Program-made: the position numbers and the translations under genes
The notes under the pieces: generated by a model
Told to the model about the DNA's origin: nothing
Databases searched by the model: none
The model's input: the letters and a program-made list of their open reading frames with translations, nothing else
Part shown: in pieces, positions 11,870 to 24,165 of the stretch
Numbering within the stretch: the first letter of the stretch is position 1
Layout of the letters: each line of letters begins with the position of its first letter
NCBI GenBank assembly: GCA_030765045.1
Contig: CM060972.1
Location: forward strand, 56,868,971 to 56,932,970
Direction of reading: 5' to 3'
From: Tenodera sinensis
Taxonomy: Eukaryota; Arthropoda; Insecta; Mantodea; Mantidae
DNA: 64,000 nucleotides

Positions 11870-12960
11870 ACAGTATACACCACATGTGTGAAAAGTGGTT
11901 TTGTTTTGCTCATATACATATTCCAAAATACAAGGCTACTTTTGGCCCTAGTATAATCTAGTATCTTTTAGCTGAGCATTCATTTATTCTACACAAAAAT
12001 AAAGTTGGCACACACAGAAAGTGGAACAGTATTTTCTTTCCAATATACGTCACGCGTTCTCGGCGTAACCAGCTTTTGCTTTGTGCTTTTCGCAAGGGGG
12101 TTTCAACCCTTCGATGCTCGCATTAAAAGGTGATGAAACGCAACAGCAGAATAAATAAGCGAACATAAAGGCGCTGGAATATAATATTTATTGCACAAAT
12201 AAGTAAAACAGAATAGCGAAACACCCTCACGATTACTCAATCATTTATAGGTTTTGAACCATTAATTTGGCTGTTCTGCTGGCTCTTGGCCAAGATTTTG
12301 GCGTTGAATACCAGCTTCTGGTTTCATTATGAAAGCATTTCCAACAAACCTTTCTTGTGTGTACATTTAGATTTACGTACTTCAAGATATCAAACTTTTG
12401 CATATGTACTTTGTAAGAAAAATTTCCTAGCCATCGTAATTTACAGGACTTCTTTATCCCTGAACCATTGAAACATGCTTGTGCTGGGTAAAAATGTTCA
12501 AAGTCGTAGCCCTAAATATACATTAAAAGAGACGATTTTAATTGAAGTCCAAATTAAGTTTTATCATTGTGGATAAGGACACCAATTCTTCGTAACTTTT
12601 AGTTAATAAGTGGTTATATACTCGTTTATAATACTCATTTTGACCGTTTCTATATCTATATCAGCGGCTTTTTGTGTTTTAACAAGGTATTTTCTTTAAT
12701 TGCAGATTTTATGTCCATTTAATCTAATAATCTTGGTTAAGAATAAAATGAATGTTGAGTATGTTCAACCGTTGCCTAGGTGATTCACACTCAAACACAA
12801 AGATTATTTAATCGAGGAATGATATCAAAATGGTTTGCATGTAAATATGTATATAAAATGAGTATGGTGTAGCGATTTGTTGCTCAATTTATATAAAATT
12901 ACACAAGCTCAAAGGTATCTTCTGATTTAATGCACTTTTGGTATTCACTCTTAAAATCTT
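11870..12960. other. Upstream flank of the DnaJ gene
   Basis: AT-rich with no recognised repeat or coding segment. Confidence 0.5.
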
Positions 12961-13011
12961 CTGTGATCTCGCATTCGAAGAAATCTATCCCTGAATAGTG
13001 CGTATCGGAGT

Positions 13012-13019
13012 TATAAAAG
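13012..13019 (+). promoter_or_regulatory. TATA box of the DnaJ gene
   Basis: TATAAAAG lies 136 bp upstream of the DnaJ ATG. TCAGT-like initiator candidates follow at 13031-13036 and 13053-13058, at distances of 21 and 43 bp rather than the usual 30 or so, so the exact start site is uncertain. TTCGAAGAA just upstream (12974-12982) looks like heat-shock-element half sites, but its spacing is not the canonical alternating 5-bp array. Confidence 0.6.
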
Positions 13020-13147
13020 CTCTATGTGCTTCAGTTTAAGCAACTTCTCGTTTCAGTCACAAAAATTCTAAGTCACAGAAATTCTAGTGAAGCAAGGTGA
13101 TATATTTCGTTTTAGTGTTCCATATTTGAAGCAAAAAGTGTGTGAAA

Positions 13148-14203
13148 ATGGGAAAGGATTATTACAAGATATTAGGAATACTAAAAGGTGCATCAGACGA
13201 TGAAGTGAAGAAGGCATATCGTAAACTTGCCCTGAAATACCACCCGGACAGAAATAAAGCACCGGGAGCAGAGGAAAACTTTAAGGAAGTAGCAGAGGCC
13301 TACGAAGTGTTGAGTGACAAAAAGAAACGTGACATTTTCGATCAGTTTGGAGAAGAAGGATTGAAGGGTGGTGCATCAGGAGCGCATAATGGAGGAACCG
13401 GTGGAACATACACATTCCACGGCTATCCACGTACAACATTTAATCAATTTTTCGGCACAACCAGTCCGTTCCAAACATTCTTCGATATCAATGGTGGAGC
13501 AGGTAACAGAACGTTTGGCCTCCACAATGATGACATAGAAAGTGATGACCCTTTCAAAACCTTGGGGAGGGGTAATGTCCGAACCGATGCATTCAGGTCA
13601 CAATCGTTCAACGACGGTTCACTCAGAAAGGATAAAATGCAAGATCCACCTCTAGAACATGATCTTTATGTTACTTTGGAGGACATCACTCGAGGTTGCA
13701 CCAAGAAAATGAAGATTTCTAGGGAAATACTACAGCCAAATGGATATACTTGTAAGGAAGAAAAAATATTAACCATCAATGTGAAACCAGGTTGGAAAGC
13801 AGGAACCAAGATCACGTTTCCTAAGGAGGGAGATCAGGGACGCAACAAGGTACCGGCAGATGTAGTGTTCATCATTAGGGATAAACCTCATCCACTTTTC
13901 AAGAGAGGGGGCTGTGACATCAGATACACAGCACAAGTAACCTTAAAGCAGGCCTTATGTGGAACAATGATCACCGTGCCAACATTAACAGGAGATAATA
14001 TCCTGATCAATCTCTCAAATGAAATAGTGAAGCCTACCACAGTTAAACGAATCCAAGGGCATGGACTACCCTACCCAAAAGATCCAAGCAAGAAAGGGGA
14101 TCTCCTGATTTCGTTTGACATTATGTTTCCAGACACTATCTCGCAGAGGGTTAAGGACATACTGCAGGACTGTTTACCAGACTCGATCAACACTTTCAAT
14201 TAA
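13148..14203 (+). CDS. DnaJ-1: DnaJ-1 / DNAJB1-type HSP40 co-chaperone, single exon
   Basis: Complete 351-residue type II J-protein, a cytosolic/nuclear co-chaperone that stimulates Hsp70 ATPase and delivers unfolded clients. Residues 1-70 form the J domain, with HPD at 32-34 within KYHPDRN and the helix IV motif KKKRDIF. A G/F-rich linker with repeated FFG and PF motifs covers about 71-160. The two beta-sandwich client-binding domains start near residue 166 (PPLEHDLYVTLEDITRG) and include VKPGWKAGTKITFP and the FIIRDKPHPLFKR segment. There is no CxxCxGxG zinc finger, so it is DNAJB and not DNAJA. Length matches DNAJB1/4/5 (about 335-350). The start is the ATG before GKDYYKIL; an in-frame GTG six bases upstream is not used. 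No intron interrupts it and the frame is intact, so a functional gene is likely. An intronless structure suits a heat-inducible gene but would also suit an intact retrocopy. Confidence 0.95.
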   Translation: MGKDYYKILGILKGASDDEVKKAYRKLALKYHPDRNKAPGAEENFKEVAEAYEVLSDKKKRDIFDQFGEEGLKGGASGAHNGGTGGTYTFHGYPRTTFNQFFGTTSPFQTFFDINGGAGNRTFGLHNDDIESDDPFKTLGRGNVRTDAFRSQSFNDGSLRKDKMQDPPLEHDLYVTLEDITRGCTKKMKISREILQPNGYTCKEEKILTINVKPGWKAGTKITFPKEGDQGRNKVPADVVFIIRDKPHPLFKRGGCDIRYTAQVTLKQALCGTMITVPTLTGDNILINLSNEIVKPTTVKRIQGHGLPYPKDPSKKGDLLISFDIMFPDTISQRVKDILQDCLPDSINTFN

Positions 14204-14494
14204 ATAATTGTAATGATTTCGGTATGTTGTGAGACAGTTTGTGGATAGCAAAGCTTCAATACAGAGTACTGATGGTGAGTAATTAGTGGCATTCCAAGAG
14301 TTAACCTACCTGGTGAAATTACAAGCAGTTCTATTACTCTTGAGCTCTTAAAACTATCTACACTACTTGTCTCGCTGTTTAAATTGAATGTTCTGCGTTA
14401 TCAAATTTGTACTGTCAAACTACTGCTTTTATAAACAAGGTACGAATAATTGTACCTGTGTTACTTGGAAAGTGTGAGTGTGAGTGACTGAGCG

Positions 14495-14495
14495 A

Positions 14496-14549
<54 letters not shown>
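14495..14549. repeat. (TG)n(AG)n microsatellite in the DnaJ 3' UTR
   Basis: The one long dinucleotide run in the window that does not sit in a family H copy. Confidence 0.9.
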
Positions 14550-14551
<2 letters not shown>

Positions 14552-15253
14552 CTGAGTGGAGTGAGTCAGTTTAAGAGTCTGTGACAACTAGGTGATTTGT
14601 GCCCAGCGTTACTTGGAAATGAAGGCAATGTGCTGGATGAATTTCCATATTACAAGGTGCCTATTCAACTTCCAAATTTAAAGTGTAAGAACATTCCATG
14701 GTGTTCAATTTCTCTACAAGCCGGTATTTATTTGCTTTTTACACTTTATGCTTTTTTTTACCATTTTAAGGTGTGAATAATATAATGTTCCTTGTTTGGA
14801 TGCTATAAATTCTCTTGGATTGCCACAATTACAAAAAGCCTCACGCATGAATGTTTAAATTTTGTGTTTACAACAGTGCAGCGTTATAACAGCCTCTTGT
14901 GGTATAATAGATTCACAGGCATCTGAGCTGACATTTTAGTACACAATTTTGTTTTGTTTCTGTAATAACTCCATATGTCTTTAATTTTCTAAACTATTCT
15001 GCAAAGGCACCGATAACCGTCATTTTAAAATTCCACTATTTATCAAAGACTGTATTTAAAAAGCGTTTCCCCTGATTTACTTGCTTTTCTAGGTTATCAT
15101 GAAATCTCTAAATCTCTATGTGTCTGTACTAGCAAGGACTTGGTTTAAGTAACATAATATTTTGTGCCTTTTAGGATAATGCTGTTCTCAAATGTTTAAT
15201 GTTCAGTAAATTGCCTGCTGTTTGCATGTTTAGAATTTTGGAATAATGTGCAT

Positions 15254-15259
15254 AATAAA
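15254..15259 (+). terminator. Poly(A) signal AATAAA, DnaJ gene
   Basis: First canonical AATAAA downstream of the DnaJ stop codon, about 1.05 kb after it. Cleavage would be expected 10-30 bp further on. Confidence 0.5.
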
Positions 15260-16017
15260 TATTACTTAAATTATTAAAGAGTTAGAGGAGACCTTGGAAT
15301 CTGTCATAACCTACTTTATTTTCGCTTGATAATATCACTCAATTATTAAATAATAGTGCTCTTAAACTGTGTATTTGTAATTATACTATAACAGACATTT
15401 AACCAAACAATACAATAAGTGATTTCTACTAGCTTTACGCGTACTAACTGCAAAATTTGATATAAAACTGGTGTACGATCACATTTCGCATTAGTGAGTT
15501 GGGATATCTGTATATTTCTTCACGACACTGTTGTCCACATCAGCTATCCATTTCTACCTATAGTTTTTAATATAACTATACAGCCCCAATGTAAATTACA
15601 GAACCTGTTAGCCACATTCTGCCACCAAAAGAGGAACAAGCAATTGTCATCGAATCTTTCATTCGATTAACCATCAGAGACTACATACTCGCAGTAAGTT
15701 AAGTTACATAACCTATAGTTATCAAATTTGCTTCTCACATTTTTGAATTTATTTGTAAACAAAACGAAAAACTGCCTCCTAAACGTACAAGTTGTCAACA
15801 CGAGCAAGATAAATATAATTCAAATCCTTACAAATAGTAAAGAGTTATCAAGTTCCTCCGCTCCATGCCGGTGCCTACCGTTCAAAATAACGTTGGCACT
15901 GCTGTTTATCTGCGTTACCTTTCATGACCATACGATCGTGGCAGCCATTGATAAATTCAAAATCACGAGCTACCTTATAACAAACAAAATGCTACTCTGA
16001 CGGTGTACCAGACATGG

Positions 16018-16333
16018 AAGTCATCCAGACTGAAGAGGCAAGAAAACACCCAGAAAATTCAAGATGCAAATTTCATTTGTCATAAAAATATTTTGTACAT
16101 AAGACATTTTAATGAAAATCGTAAGAGCAATTTTAGAGAAACTCAAACTTCTCAAAAATATCCCATGTAAAGGATAGTCTGGGGACGACTTTCATGAAGA
16201 TCTTAGTGTTAAATTCTTGGAAGATGCTGAACTTAAATACAAAGCTTGGTATTTAACTGGCTTTTTGTTTTTGGGTTCTGGCGCGCGCGGACCTTTTTGC
16301 TAAAACTCAGTTGTGAATGCTATTTTCTCTATC
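16018..16333 (-). mobile_element. Family H fragment
   Basis: Matches the family body from GTCATCCAGACTGAAGAGG to the former CA-tract position, here GGCGCGCGCGGACC near 16280. It ends at the SINE insertion. Confidence 0.65.
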
Positions 16334-16340
16334 CACTTAA

Positions 16341-16554
16341 GTCGGTCTGGGTGGCTCAGTTGGTTCCCAAGGTCGCGGGTTCAAATCCGGTCCAGGCCGA
16401 TGGTTTTTAAGTGTGCTTAAAAACCACAGCTCCATGTCAGTAGAGTTACTGGCATGTAAAAGAACTCCTGCGGGACAAAATTCCGGCACACCGGTGACGC
16501 TGATGTGATCCTGGCAATTGACAGCGTCGTTAAACAACAAAATAATTTTAAATT
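16341..16554 (+). mobile_element. tRNA-derived SINE, family 2, with head deletion and 13-bp target duplication
   Basis: TCTATCCACTTAA at 16328-16340 and 16555-16567. A small deletion removes the anticodon-arm region (GTTGGTTCCCAAGG), yet the element transposed cleanly or was deleted later. It lies within family H sequence. Confidence 0.95.
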
Positions 16555-16567
16555 TCTATCCACTTAA

Positions 16568-17040
16568 CGTTAATCGAGATAAATATTTGCAGAAAAGCTG
16601 TTTTCTTGTGGGTACAATGAGAGGAAAATGCAGTAGTCTAAGAAATGGCCAAGTATTTTAAGAACCAGTCGTTATGTGATAGCTTTGACATTCTATTCTC
16701 TTTGCATGGCCAGAATATAAAAGACTTCCTATTTGAGAAAAGTATAACTATTGGAAAATTCAAACAAATAAGGAACATCTCGGAAATGGTTCACACCACA
16801 AAAATTCTTTTTTGATATAAATTGTTTTAACGGGATCTAAGTGTTTGGTTTTGTACGATTTTGTCTATCTCTCACGGTTTACCGGTTATTCTAAGGTTAT
16901 ACAGAATGAAGAGGTCTTCTGAGGGACTTTCCCAGAAAGTTCAAGATACATTTTTCATTTGGTATCAAAATATCTTAAACGTATGGCATTTTAATCAAAA
17001 TCGTTAGCCATTTTGATAAAACTAACATTTTCGAAAAATG
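16568..17040 (-). mobile_element. Family H fragment, hairpin-side portion
   Basis: Resumes right after the SINE target duplication with GTTAATCGAGATAAATATTT and stops at TTTTCGAAAAATG, where an inverted copy begins. This forms an inverted junction. Confidence 0.65.
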
Positions 17041-17692
17041 AGGAAGTATTGAATTGCACGCAAAAATTCGATGTCGAAATTTCACCGAAAATATATGTTT
17101 TGAAGCCCTCTGAATAAAAAAGTGCATTTTTAGAAAAACTTCTGTGGGTGGGTGTGCATCTGTGCCTGTCTGTGTGTCTGCCAGTCTGTGAACGGCATAA
17201 CTCAAAACGAAAAGCGGTTAAAACCCAACGTTGGTATTTAAGTTGAGTACCTTCCAAGAATGCGACACGAAAATTTAAGATTATCCTTTCGAATAACTCG
17301 TAAACCATAAGAGATATACAAAAGTTTACTCTATAAAAATATAGATCTTGCTAAAACACAATTTATGTCCCAATACACTTTTTTGTAGAGTGAACCAGTT
17401 CGGAGATATTCCTTGTTATTTGCATAAGTTTAGGAGAACTTAAACTTCTGTCAAATGGAACATCGCTATTAATTTTTTTAAATGTTAGGCGTGCAAAGAG
17501 AACGAAATTTGAAAGTTTTAAAAGATTTGACTATTGCTCAAAGCCTACTGGATTTCCATATTCCCGTTGCACGTGCAAGAAAACGAGGAATAAGATAATT
17601 TCTGCAAATGCTTATCTCAACTAACACGAAGATAGAAGAAAAAGTTTGTAAGAATGGTTAGTACAAGAGTAGAGAAAGTCGTGTGAGTGCAA
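17041..17692 (+). mobile_element. Family H copy with internal deletion
   Basis: Starts just inside the ACTTTCTCTACT end, has a TG tract at about 17145-17190, and ends with AGTAGAGAAAGTCGTGTGAG and the CACATCAG hairpin arm plus a T-run. Confidence 0.75.
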
Positions 17693-17699
17693 CACATCA

Positions 17700-19650
17700 G
17701 ATTTTTGGGAAACATAACCTCTGATTAGAAAATCGAATATCCGCTATGTCTGCCTAACAGAAGAATTGCCAATCAGAATCATTTCCGTTACGTTAAGTGC
17801 ATCCTAATGGATCTTCTAGTTTCTTACTTAAGGTTAGTTCCGTCGCGTTAAGTAACGTTAAGTAAAGTTCATCGTAATCCTGGAATTAAGCCCAATACAG
17901 AAAGGAATGCTGAGAACCACAGAAGTTAGTGTCCTTAAATAAAAATCCAGTTAATAACTAAGATACCATAGGTAGGTGCTAGAGAAAGTCATACTATTTT
18001 GTGCATATTAAATTAGAAAGATATATTCTCTCTAAATAGAATGGTTTAGAAATATTACGTAAAATGCTGAACATTTCGCAGGAAAAGTCATTTCTAATTC
18101 CATACAATTTCGTAAATGGCTTTCGCTTCTTAAAATGAGTAGTATGGAGTAAGGTGTGGGATATGTTATCCAATAGCTTTTAAGCTGTAAGTATGGATAT
18201 TAAGTGACCTCCTATTAACCTAACGCTCGTGAAGATACTTACATGCTTGCGAGATCGTGAAAGCCGATAATTAGAAATGCAATAGAATCACGTATGTTAG
18301 CAGTGCTTGAAACATGTGTTCCGGGTGTTGAAAAAGCTTCTAGTGTTTGTTTCTCACTATTACGTATAAGCATTGCTTCAAGTATGAAAAAGCTTTGACT
18401 CAAGTATTTTTAGAATATTTATGTTTCTCATCAAAGGTTCCGACAATGTTTCAAAGGAATGCTCCCTTTTGTTCTACCGCAGTGGAGTCATTGAGGGGAA
18501 ACAGAGTGGTTAAATTTTCCCCTTCCTAGTTACCCTTCGCTGGTGACATAATAGATTTGAGGGCAAGGAAGTATGCTGTGCAGATTCCGGTTACAATTTG
18601 TTGACGCCCAACACTGACTTTCTTATTTTGCGTAGCTTAAAGAGGTGCAGACGTACTGCATTAACCAATGCCGATCACTTTTACCCTCGATGGCCACGCC
18701 ACGCTACTTGGCTTAAGTAGGAAAAAGGAGAATGACCAGCGGTGTTACTTTCTGACACCTCTGCTGTGCTGCATTATGCGTATTTGCATATTTATTTTTC
18801 AGTCCTGTTTCTGTCATGAAAGCTTTAGATATATTATTAATATATTAATTCACTATAGTTTTACATTTCATCTCATTGCATGCAAGTCCTAAGCGTTTTT
18901 ATTATTTAGATTAGTTATGTTAGATGCGAAACCACACAGTTTTGGGTATATATTGCATGCTAAAAACTAAGTGATACTTATCAAGTCGATAATGCATTTT
19001 GGGAATACGAAGCCGATAGCGCTGAGTTTTCCCAAGCATTCTAGATCTGATAAGTAGTTAGCCAATTACCTTTTGCAATATTTGAAAAACCCTTAAAAAG
19101 ACTAATAAATCAAAATTGCTGTTCCATATTTTATTAGACGTTAAGAAAAAATGAATTCTCAATGTCAACAAATGAAAAGCTACATCTATGTTATCTCGTA
19201 GGCTTAATAATTTTTACATTTCATGTGAAAATCAAGGTTACACCTCAAGATGTACTGATGAAATAAAACAATTGAATCGCTTCTCAATGTTAACATGTCC
19301 AAATGCACATTTAATATTTCAATCAATAAATAATTCATACTTTGTATATTTTACTAAGGATTCATTAATAAGTATGCTGTTGAGTGTGACATCATTTCCA
19401 CATTAAGTGTAAAAGGCCATGGGAATTGATAAATGAATTGTAAATTTAGCTTACACTACCAAATATGTGTTAGCAACGATAAACTTATGTATCAAGTATT
19501 GCAAAAAATAATGAACTAGATGTTTATTCCTACCGTAATATTATTCAGTTTGCACTGTAATTTTACTTTATATTGCGACCTAGTACACTTTATCATTTCA
19601 TTTCCATATTATGAATAAGTTAAGTTTTTGCTGTCAATGAAGGTGCTTTT
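17700..19650. other. No recognised gene or repeat
   Basis: Short frames only. GTTAAGTAACGTTAAGTAAA near 17848 is a small local repeat. Confidence 0.5.
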
Positions 19651-19654
19651 TTAA

Positions 19655-20012
19655 ATTTTCTCTACTATGTATAGTAAGTAACTAGCGAAAGTGCTTTGTA
19701 TTCCATCCAACAATTTATATCAAGATTTCATCAGAAATATTGTTTTGAGACTTCAATCCAAAAACAAGCATTTTTAAAAAAGGTCTCGATGTGGGTGTTT
19801 GTGTCAGTGTCTGTGAACAGCAAAACTCAAAAACAAAAAATCGATTAAATACCAAATTAGGTATTTAAGTTTAGCATATTTCAAGAATGCGACATGAAGA
19901 TTTTTTCAACAAAATTCCTCCCCCTCCTCCCGTCCTCCACGTTTTATGTGGGATATTTTTTGAAAAGTTTGATTTTATGAAAAATGGCTATAACGATTTT
20001 GAGTAAAGTACT
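19655..20012 (+). mobile_element. Family H fragment, terminal half
   Basis: Begins near TTTCTCTACTATGTATAG and runs to the AAAATGGCTATAACGATTTT block. It is cut off by an unrelated segment that contains a 16-bp inverted repeat. A further short H-like stretch lies at about 20240-20300. Confidence 0.7.
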
Positions 20013-20039
20013 ATATGAGTAGTAGGAAGCTTTCACGGC

Positions 20040-20225
20040 CGGAGTTAGAATTAAAACTCGAGATTTCTTCCGGGCTTAAAAGCCGTGGTCTGCTGGAGTT
20101 TAGAGGTCCAGACCTCCAGCCATCACTTCTATTGTAACTGAACCTTCGCCGAGAAGACTCAGACCACGCCACCGATGATGTCCACCGCAGGTGTGGACGA
20201 AACGTCTGGACCTCTAAACTTCTTT
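20040..20225. mobile_element. Possible Penelope-like element remnant with 16-bp inverted repeat
   Basis: GTTTAGAGGTCCAGAC at 20098-20113 is an exact reverse complement of 20204-20219. GATGATGTCCACCGCAGGTG followed by GGACGAAACGTC resembles terminal sequences of Penelope-like elements. It interrupts a family H copy. Confidence 0.35.
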
Positions 20226-20299
20226 TGGCCATGGCAATGAACGAAGTTTTAAAGCCATCACATAGCGATCAGCTCTTTAAAGATTTGACTATTGCTTAA

Positions 20300-21230
20300 A
20301 ACCTAAGGTAATCTTTATGTATCCACTTCAGTGTGTTTTCTTCTCTTAGTCTGTTTTCTCACGAACCAATCACATAGTTTACTAATTTTTTCTGCATGGT
20401 CGTAACAATGCCCGTGAGATTGACCACCCGTTTTGTTTCGCAACTCTATGCGCGACCAACCGGCCTAGATAATGTGAGGTCACTGAACTTGCAGAAAACA
20501 CAGCATTCGTTACCGCGGTACAGCGTTCGGTTCGCCCACTCTGCGTCATGTTTTCTGTGGTATGCCTACTCGAAGGTACTAACCAAACTGAAAACAACCT
20601 ATCAAAATTATAAGTGCGCAAATGAAGCAAATATTGATGTAAGGATTTTCTTTATTGTGTCCTCAACTACTAATAGAAATACCTGCACTTACATCCCTAA
20701 TAGCCTCTATTAGTACAGATTATACACGTCATCAGACAGTTGTCAAACTTTTTAAATTATTAGACAAAATTTAGCTTTTATATGTGTATGAATTCCTAAA
20801 CCACTGTAATAGTTTCACAGCAAGCATTCGATAAATGCACTAGGATGTATTCTACTCAAGGTTCAAAGCCGATGGCAGCACTTGAACTGCAGAGGGTGTG
20901 CCAAGAATCTATTATATTCATTCCACATGCCATTGTTCTGCTTCCTCCTTGTCGATCGACACATGTGACACTGTTCCAGCTGAATCCTTACTTTGAGTTT
21001 GTATTACTTATCTTCTTTTTGTAACCACACTTCTACTGTCATCAGGTCCCAAAGCAGCAAAATACCTTTCTACTTTCTTTTCTTTCTTTTTTTCAAAGTA
21101 TATCGCCTTCTTCATATCCCTGACCAGAAACTTCGCCCAAACACTGGGTAATAACTAGGGCCCGAATTTATATGCATTAAAAGCACCTAACGTATGCACT
21201 AAATGTCGAAAACATGCACTAAAAATAAAA
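20300..21230. other. No recognised gene
   Basis: Frames of about 80-105 codons on both strands at 20382-20713 overlap each other and have no known domain. Confidence 0.5.
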
Positions 21231-21232
21231 AT

Positions 21233-22073
21233 CTGATGTGTTGCACTCACATGACTTTCTCTACTTTTGTACTAACCATTCTTGCAAACACTTATTCCCT
21301 AATGTTCTTCACGTTAGCTGGGACAAACATTTGCAGAAATTATCTTATTGTTTATTTCCTTGTAGGTGCAAGGGGGATATTAGAATACAGTAGGCTTTGT
21401 GCGATAGTCAAATATTTTAATGCTTTGAGATTCCGTTCTCTTTCCACGGCTAATACATTAAAAATGAATAACGATGTGCTATTTGGCGAGAGTTTTAAGT
21501 TTTCCGAAACTGACCGGAATGGCAAGGAATATCCCCGAAACTGTCGAGCCTACAAAAAAACATTTTTGGACATAGATTGTGTTTTAGCGAGATCTACATT
21601 TTTGTAGAGTAAGATTTGGTCTATCTCTTACGGTTTATGAGTTATTCAAAAGTCATCCAGAGTAAACAGGACTGCGTAGGCTATAGCCAGAAAATTCAAA
21701 AAATACATTTCATTTGTCATAAAAATGTCTTAAACATGTCATTTTAATCAAAATCGTTAAGAATCAACATCGTTCAAGAAAATCAAAATTTTTGAAAAAT
21801 TTTCAATGTAAAGGGTAGTTTAGGATGGAGTAATTTTCTTCAGAATCTTCGTGTCGTATCCTTGAAAGACATTAAACTTAATACCAACTTTGGTTTTCAA
21901 CCGACTTTTCGTTTTTGAGTTATGCTTCTCAGAGTGACAAGCACACTGGCCTTCTAAAAATGCTTTTTTTTAAATTCAGGGGGCCTCAAAGTATATTTCC
22001 GGTGAAATCTCGACATCGAATTTTTATATAGAATACAGTACTTCCTCTACTTACTCTACGTAGTAGGGAAAGT
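21233..22073 (-). mobile_element. Family H repeat, intact copy
   Basis: Runs 841 bp from the hairpin end (CTGATGTGTTGCACTCACAT) to AGTAGGGAAAGT at 22062-22073. AAAAAT occurs immediately outside both ends. The CA tract is small in this copy. Confidence 0.85.
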
Positions 22074-22575
22074 AAAAATGATAGAGGGATATGATGGGAA
22101 GGAGGTAGTTAACACAAATTGAGTGAAGTTACGGATTCTGCTAGTTGTTACAATAAAAATGCATTTAACCTTACATAAACACACATTTTACCGGGAATGA
22201 AGCCCCAGAGCTTTAGAACTAAGACTTGGCAACCCTGAGCCTTGCTTTTAACCACAAACCTTGTAAAACCAACCCTCAAAGCTCTGCCGATTTGGACAAG
22301 GGTGTGAGTTGAGGCTGTCGTGTTTTGAAAAATACTTTAGCTTCTGAGACATGAGCTGTTTTTAAGTGCATAACTTATTTCACCCATATGCTATTGTTCT
22401 GCCGCCTTTCCTAATAGAATTTGAAGACAATGATCTCAGAACAGATGAATATATTTCAGTTCAAATCTACATAAAATTTTAAAATTTCCCACGTGGAGTC
22501 GTAGGAGTCTCATTTTACAGTCATTGAACCGGTTACCCTTTACGTAGATGACCATTTATATAACTATGCTCCATT

Positions 22576-22730
22576 TATCATTGAGTCTGGTGGTTAGTAC
22601 ACTAGCCTCCCAGTGCATAGACCCCCAGGTATTACTCCTGGCTGGAAGAGGTGTATAGGTCTTGAGCTGGAATTGTCAATCCTGAATATGTGATTTATAT
22701 TTATAAAGCAACACCAAAACCAATATTGTG
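22576..22730 (+). mobile_element. tRNA-derived SINE, family 6, degraded
   Basis: GAGTCTGGTGGTTAGTACAC and ATTACTCCTGGCTGG (degraded B box), with a tail ending ATTTATATTTATAAAG that is shared with the copy at 48527. Confidence 0.55.
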
Positions 22731-22739
22731 ACAAAATGA

Positions 22740-23685
22740 CCATGTGACAAACCTCAATCCTGACACCAGTGTGACAAAATAAAAGTCCAGTTACTTTTTC
22801 TTGTCAGTGTATTTCTCTTCTAAAACTGAAACACAAAAACACAGTTCTGTTTTATCATTAACACAATGTACAATTTATCTTGACCTTGCATCTACAGTTC
22901 TGTCTTATCGTAACCTTCACGCGTACTTCAGTCTTCCATTCACTTATTCTCTGTTTCAGAAATGCTCTTCCACGATCACACTCACTAAAACTGTTCCAAC
23001 ACTTCTAGTCCAGCTCCGACGCGTCAATTGAATGTCCCAAAACTGTCCTTCATGAGAGACACATTTCTCTCAACGACGACTGTACACACTACTTAAAGCT
23101 GTCTCGTTCAATACTCACGACTCCATCACAAAAACTCGCTCTCTACCCGTCTCGCCTCGGTTATATAGACAATGACATAGTACGGATTCTTCTCGAAATC
23201 CACCTTTTCTCAACACTTCTCATAAGCAAACCGACAGTAAGTTTCGCGAACAGTACGGAAAGACTTTTTTCTGCCACGCTCACAGTGGTCTCTGTCCTGA
23301 TCGCTCCGTTGTCGTCAGGTCATGTATTTACAAACGTGTAGTTAATCCCAGCTTCTTTGAGGCTCGCGGTCGCTTAGTGGTGTGAGGTCACTTGAACTTC
23401 AGCGTCTCTTTGATGGCCGCTGCGGACCGGCGTCTCAATGTACACCCCACGATTAATACGAGGTGAGTGCATTAACATGATCCCAAGGTGTTAAAGGTGG
23501 CATATAAATCGAAAAAGAAGAAAAGAATGTTCACTAGCTAATCACAAACTCGACAGTAATGATGATATTGATAATACTTTCGAGAAGTCCTTACATACTT
23601 AAAAAATAGAAAACTGCAAGTTACAAATGTGGACTGTAAACGAAATATTCGGCTTTCGTTATTTTTTCTACCTCATGCATAAAGT
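22740..23685. other. No recognised gene
   Basis: Moderate-GC segment around 23000-23450 resembles retroelement or promoter-like sequence, but I cannot assign it. Confidence 0.4.
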
Positions 23686-23687
23686 AA

Positions 23688-24165
23688 GTAGGCGTCATGG
23701 TAACGCATGGGACTCGCATTCGAGAGGTCCCGGTTTCGATCCCCGGCGATCGTCCACTCTGACACATGATCTTTATGTGGCTTCCCCGAGTCAGTAGACG
23801 AATCCTGGGGCGGTTACTCTATCACCACTTTCCTGTACCCATCATTTCCTTCATGTTTCAGGGTTGAGAAGTAGGCGACGATGTTCGGTGTGTTGGGCCT
23901 GGGTGATGAAATTGCTTTGTGGAGGTTTCTTCCTGGCATCATTTACGGCTGCTCGGTCAAAACCCGCCTTCGAAGTGGACCAAGAATTCGGAGTTTGCGA
24001 GTGGGGTTGGGTTTGAAAAAAAAAAAAACTGGAAACATTAGGAACCCCGTCTATAACTACGCACCTGGTCATCTGGATCTGCTTGCCTATGGGTCTCTCC
24101 CTCGTCCCTTTCTCCCAGGGGTCACGGTCGAAGCACAATTGGCCGGAAGCCTACGTTCCGTTCCA
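23688..24165 (+). mobile_element. tRNA-derived SINE-like element, family 5
   Basis: Head GCGTCATGGTAACGCATGGG, CTCGCATTCGAGAGG and B box GTTTCGATCCCC, followed by a long body. The open frame through it (23881-24237) is not taken as a gene. Confidence 0.6.

Larger units (their letters stand above)
14204..15280 (+). other. Probable 3' UTR of the DnaJ gene
   Basis: AT-rich non-coding sequence runs from the DnaJ stop to the first good AATAAA. It holds a (TG)n-(AG)n microsatellite at about 14495-14549. No other gene or recognised mobile element was seen in it. The extent is inferred from the poly(A) signal only. Confidence 0.5.

Noticed and set aside
13142..13147. GTG start for the DnaJ protein
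   Set aside because: The ATG at 13148 begins the conserved MGKDYYKIL; eukaryotic initiation favours it.
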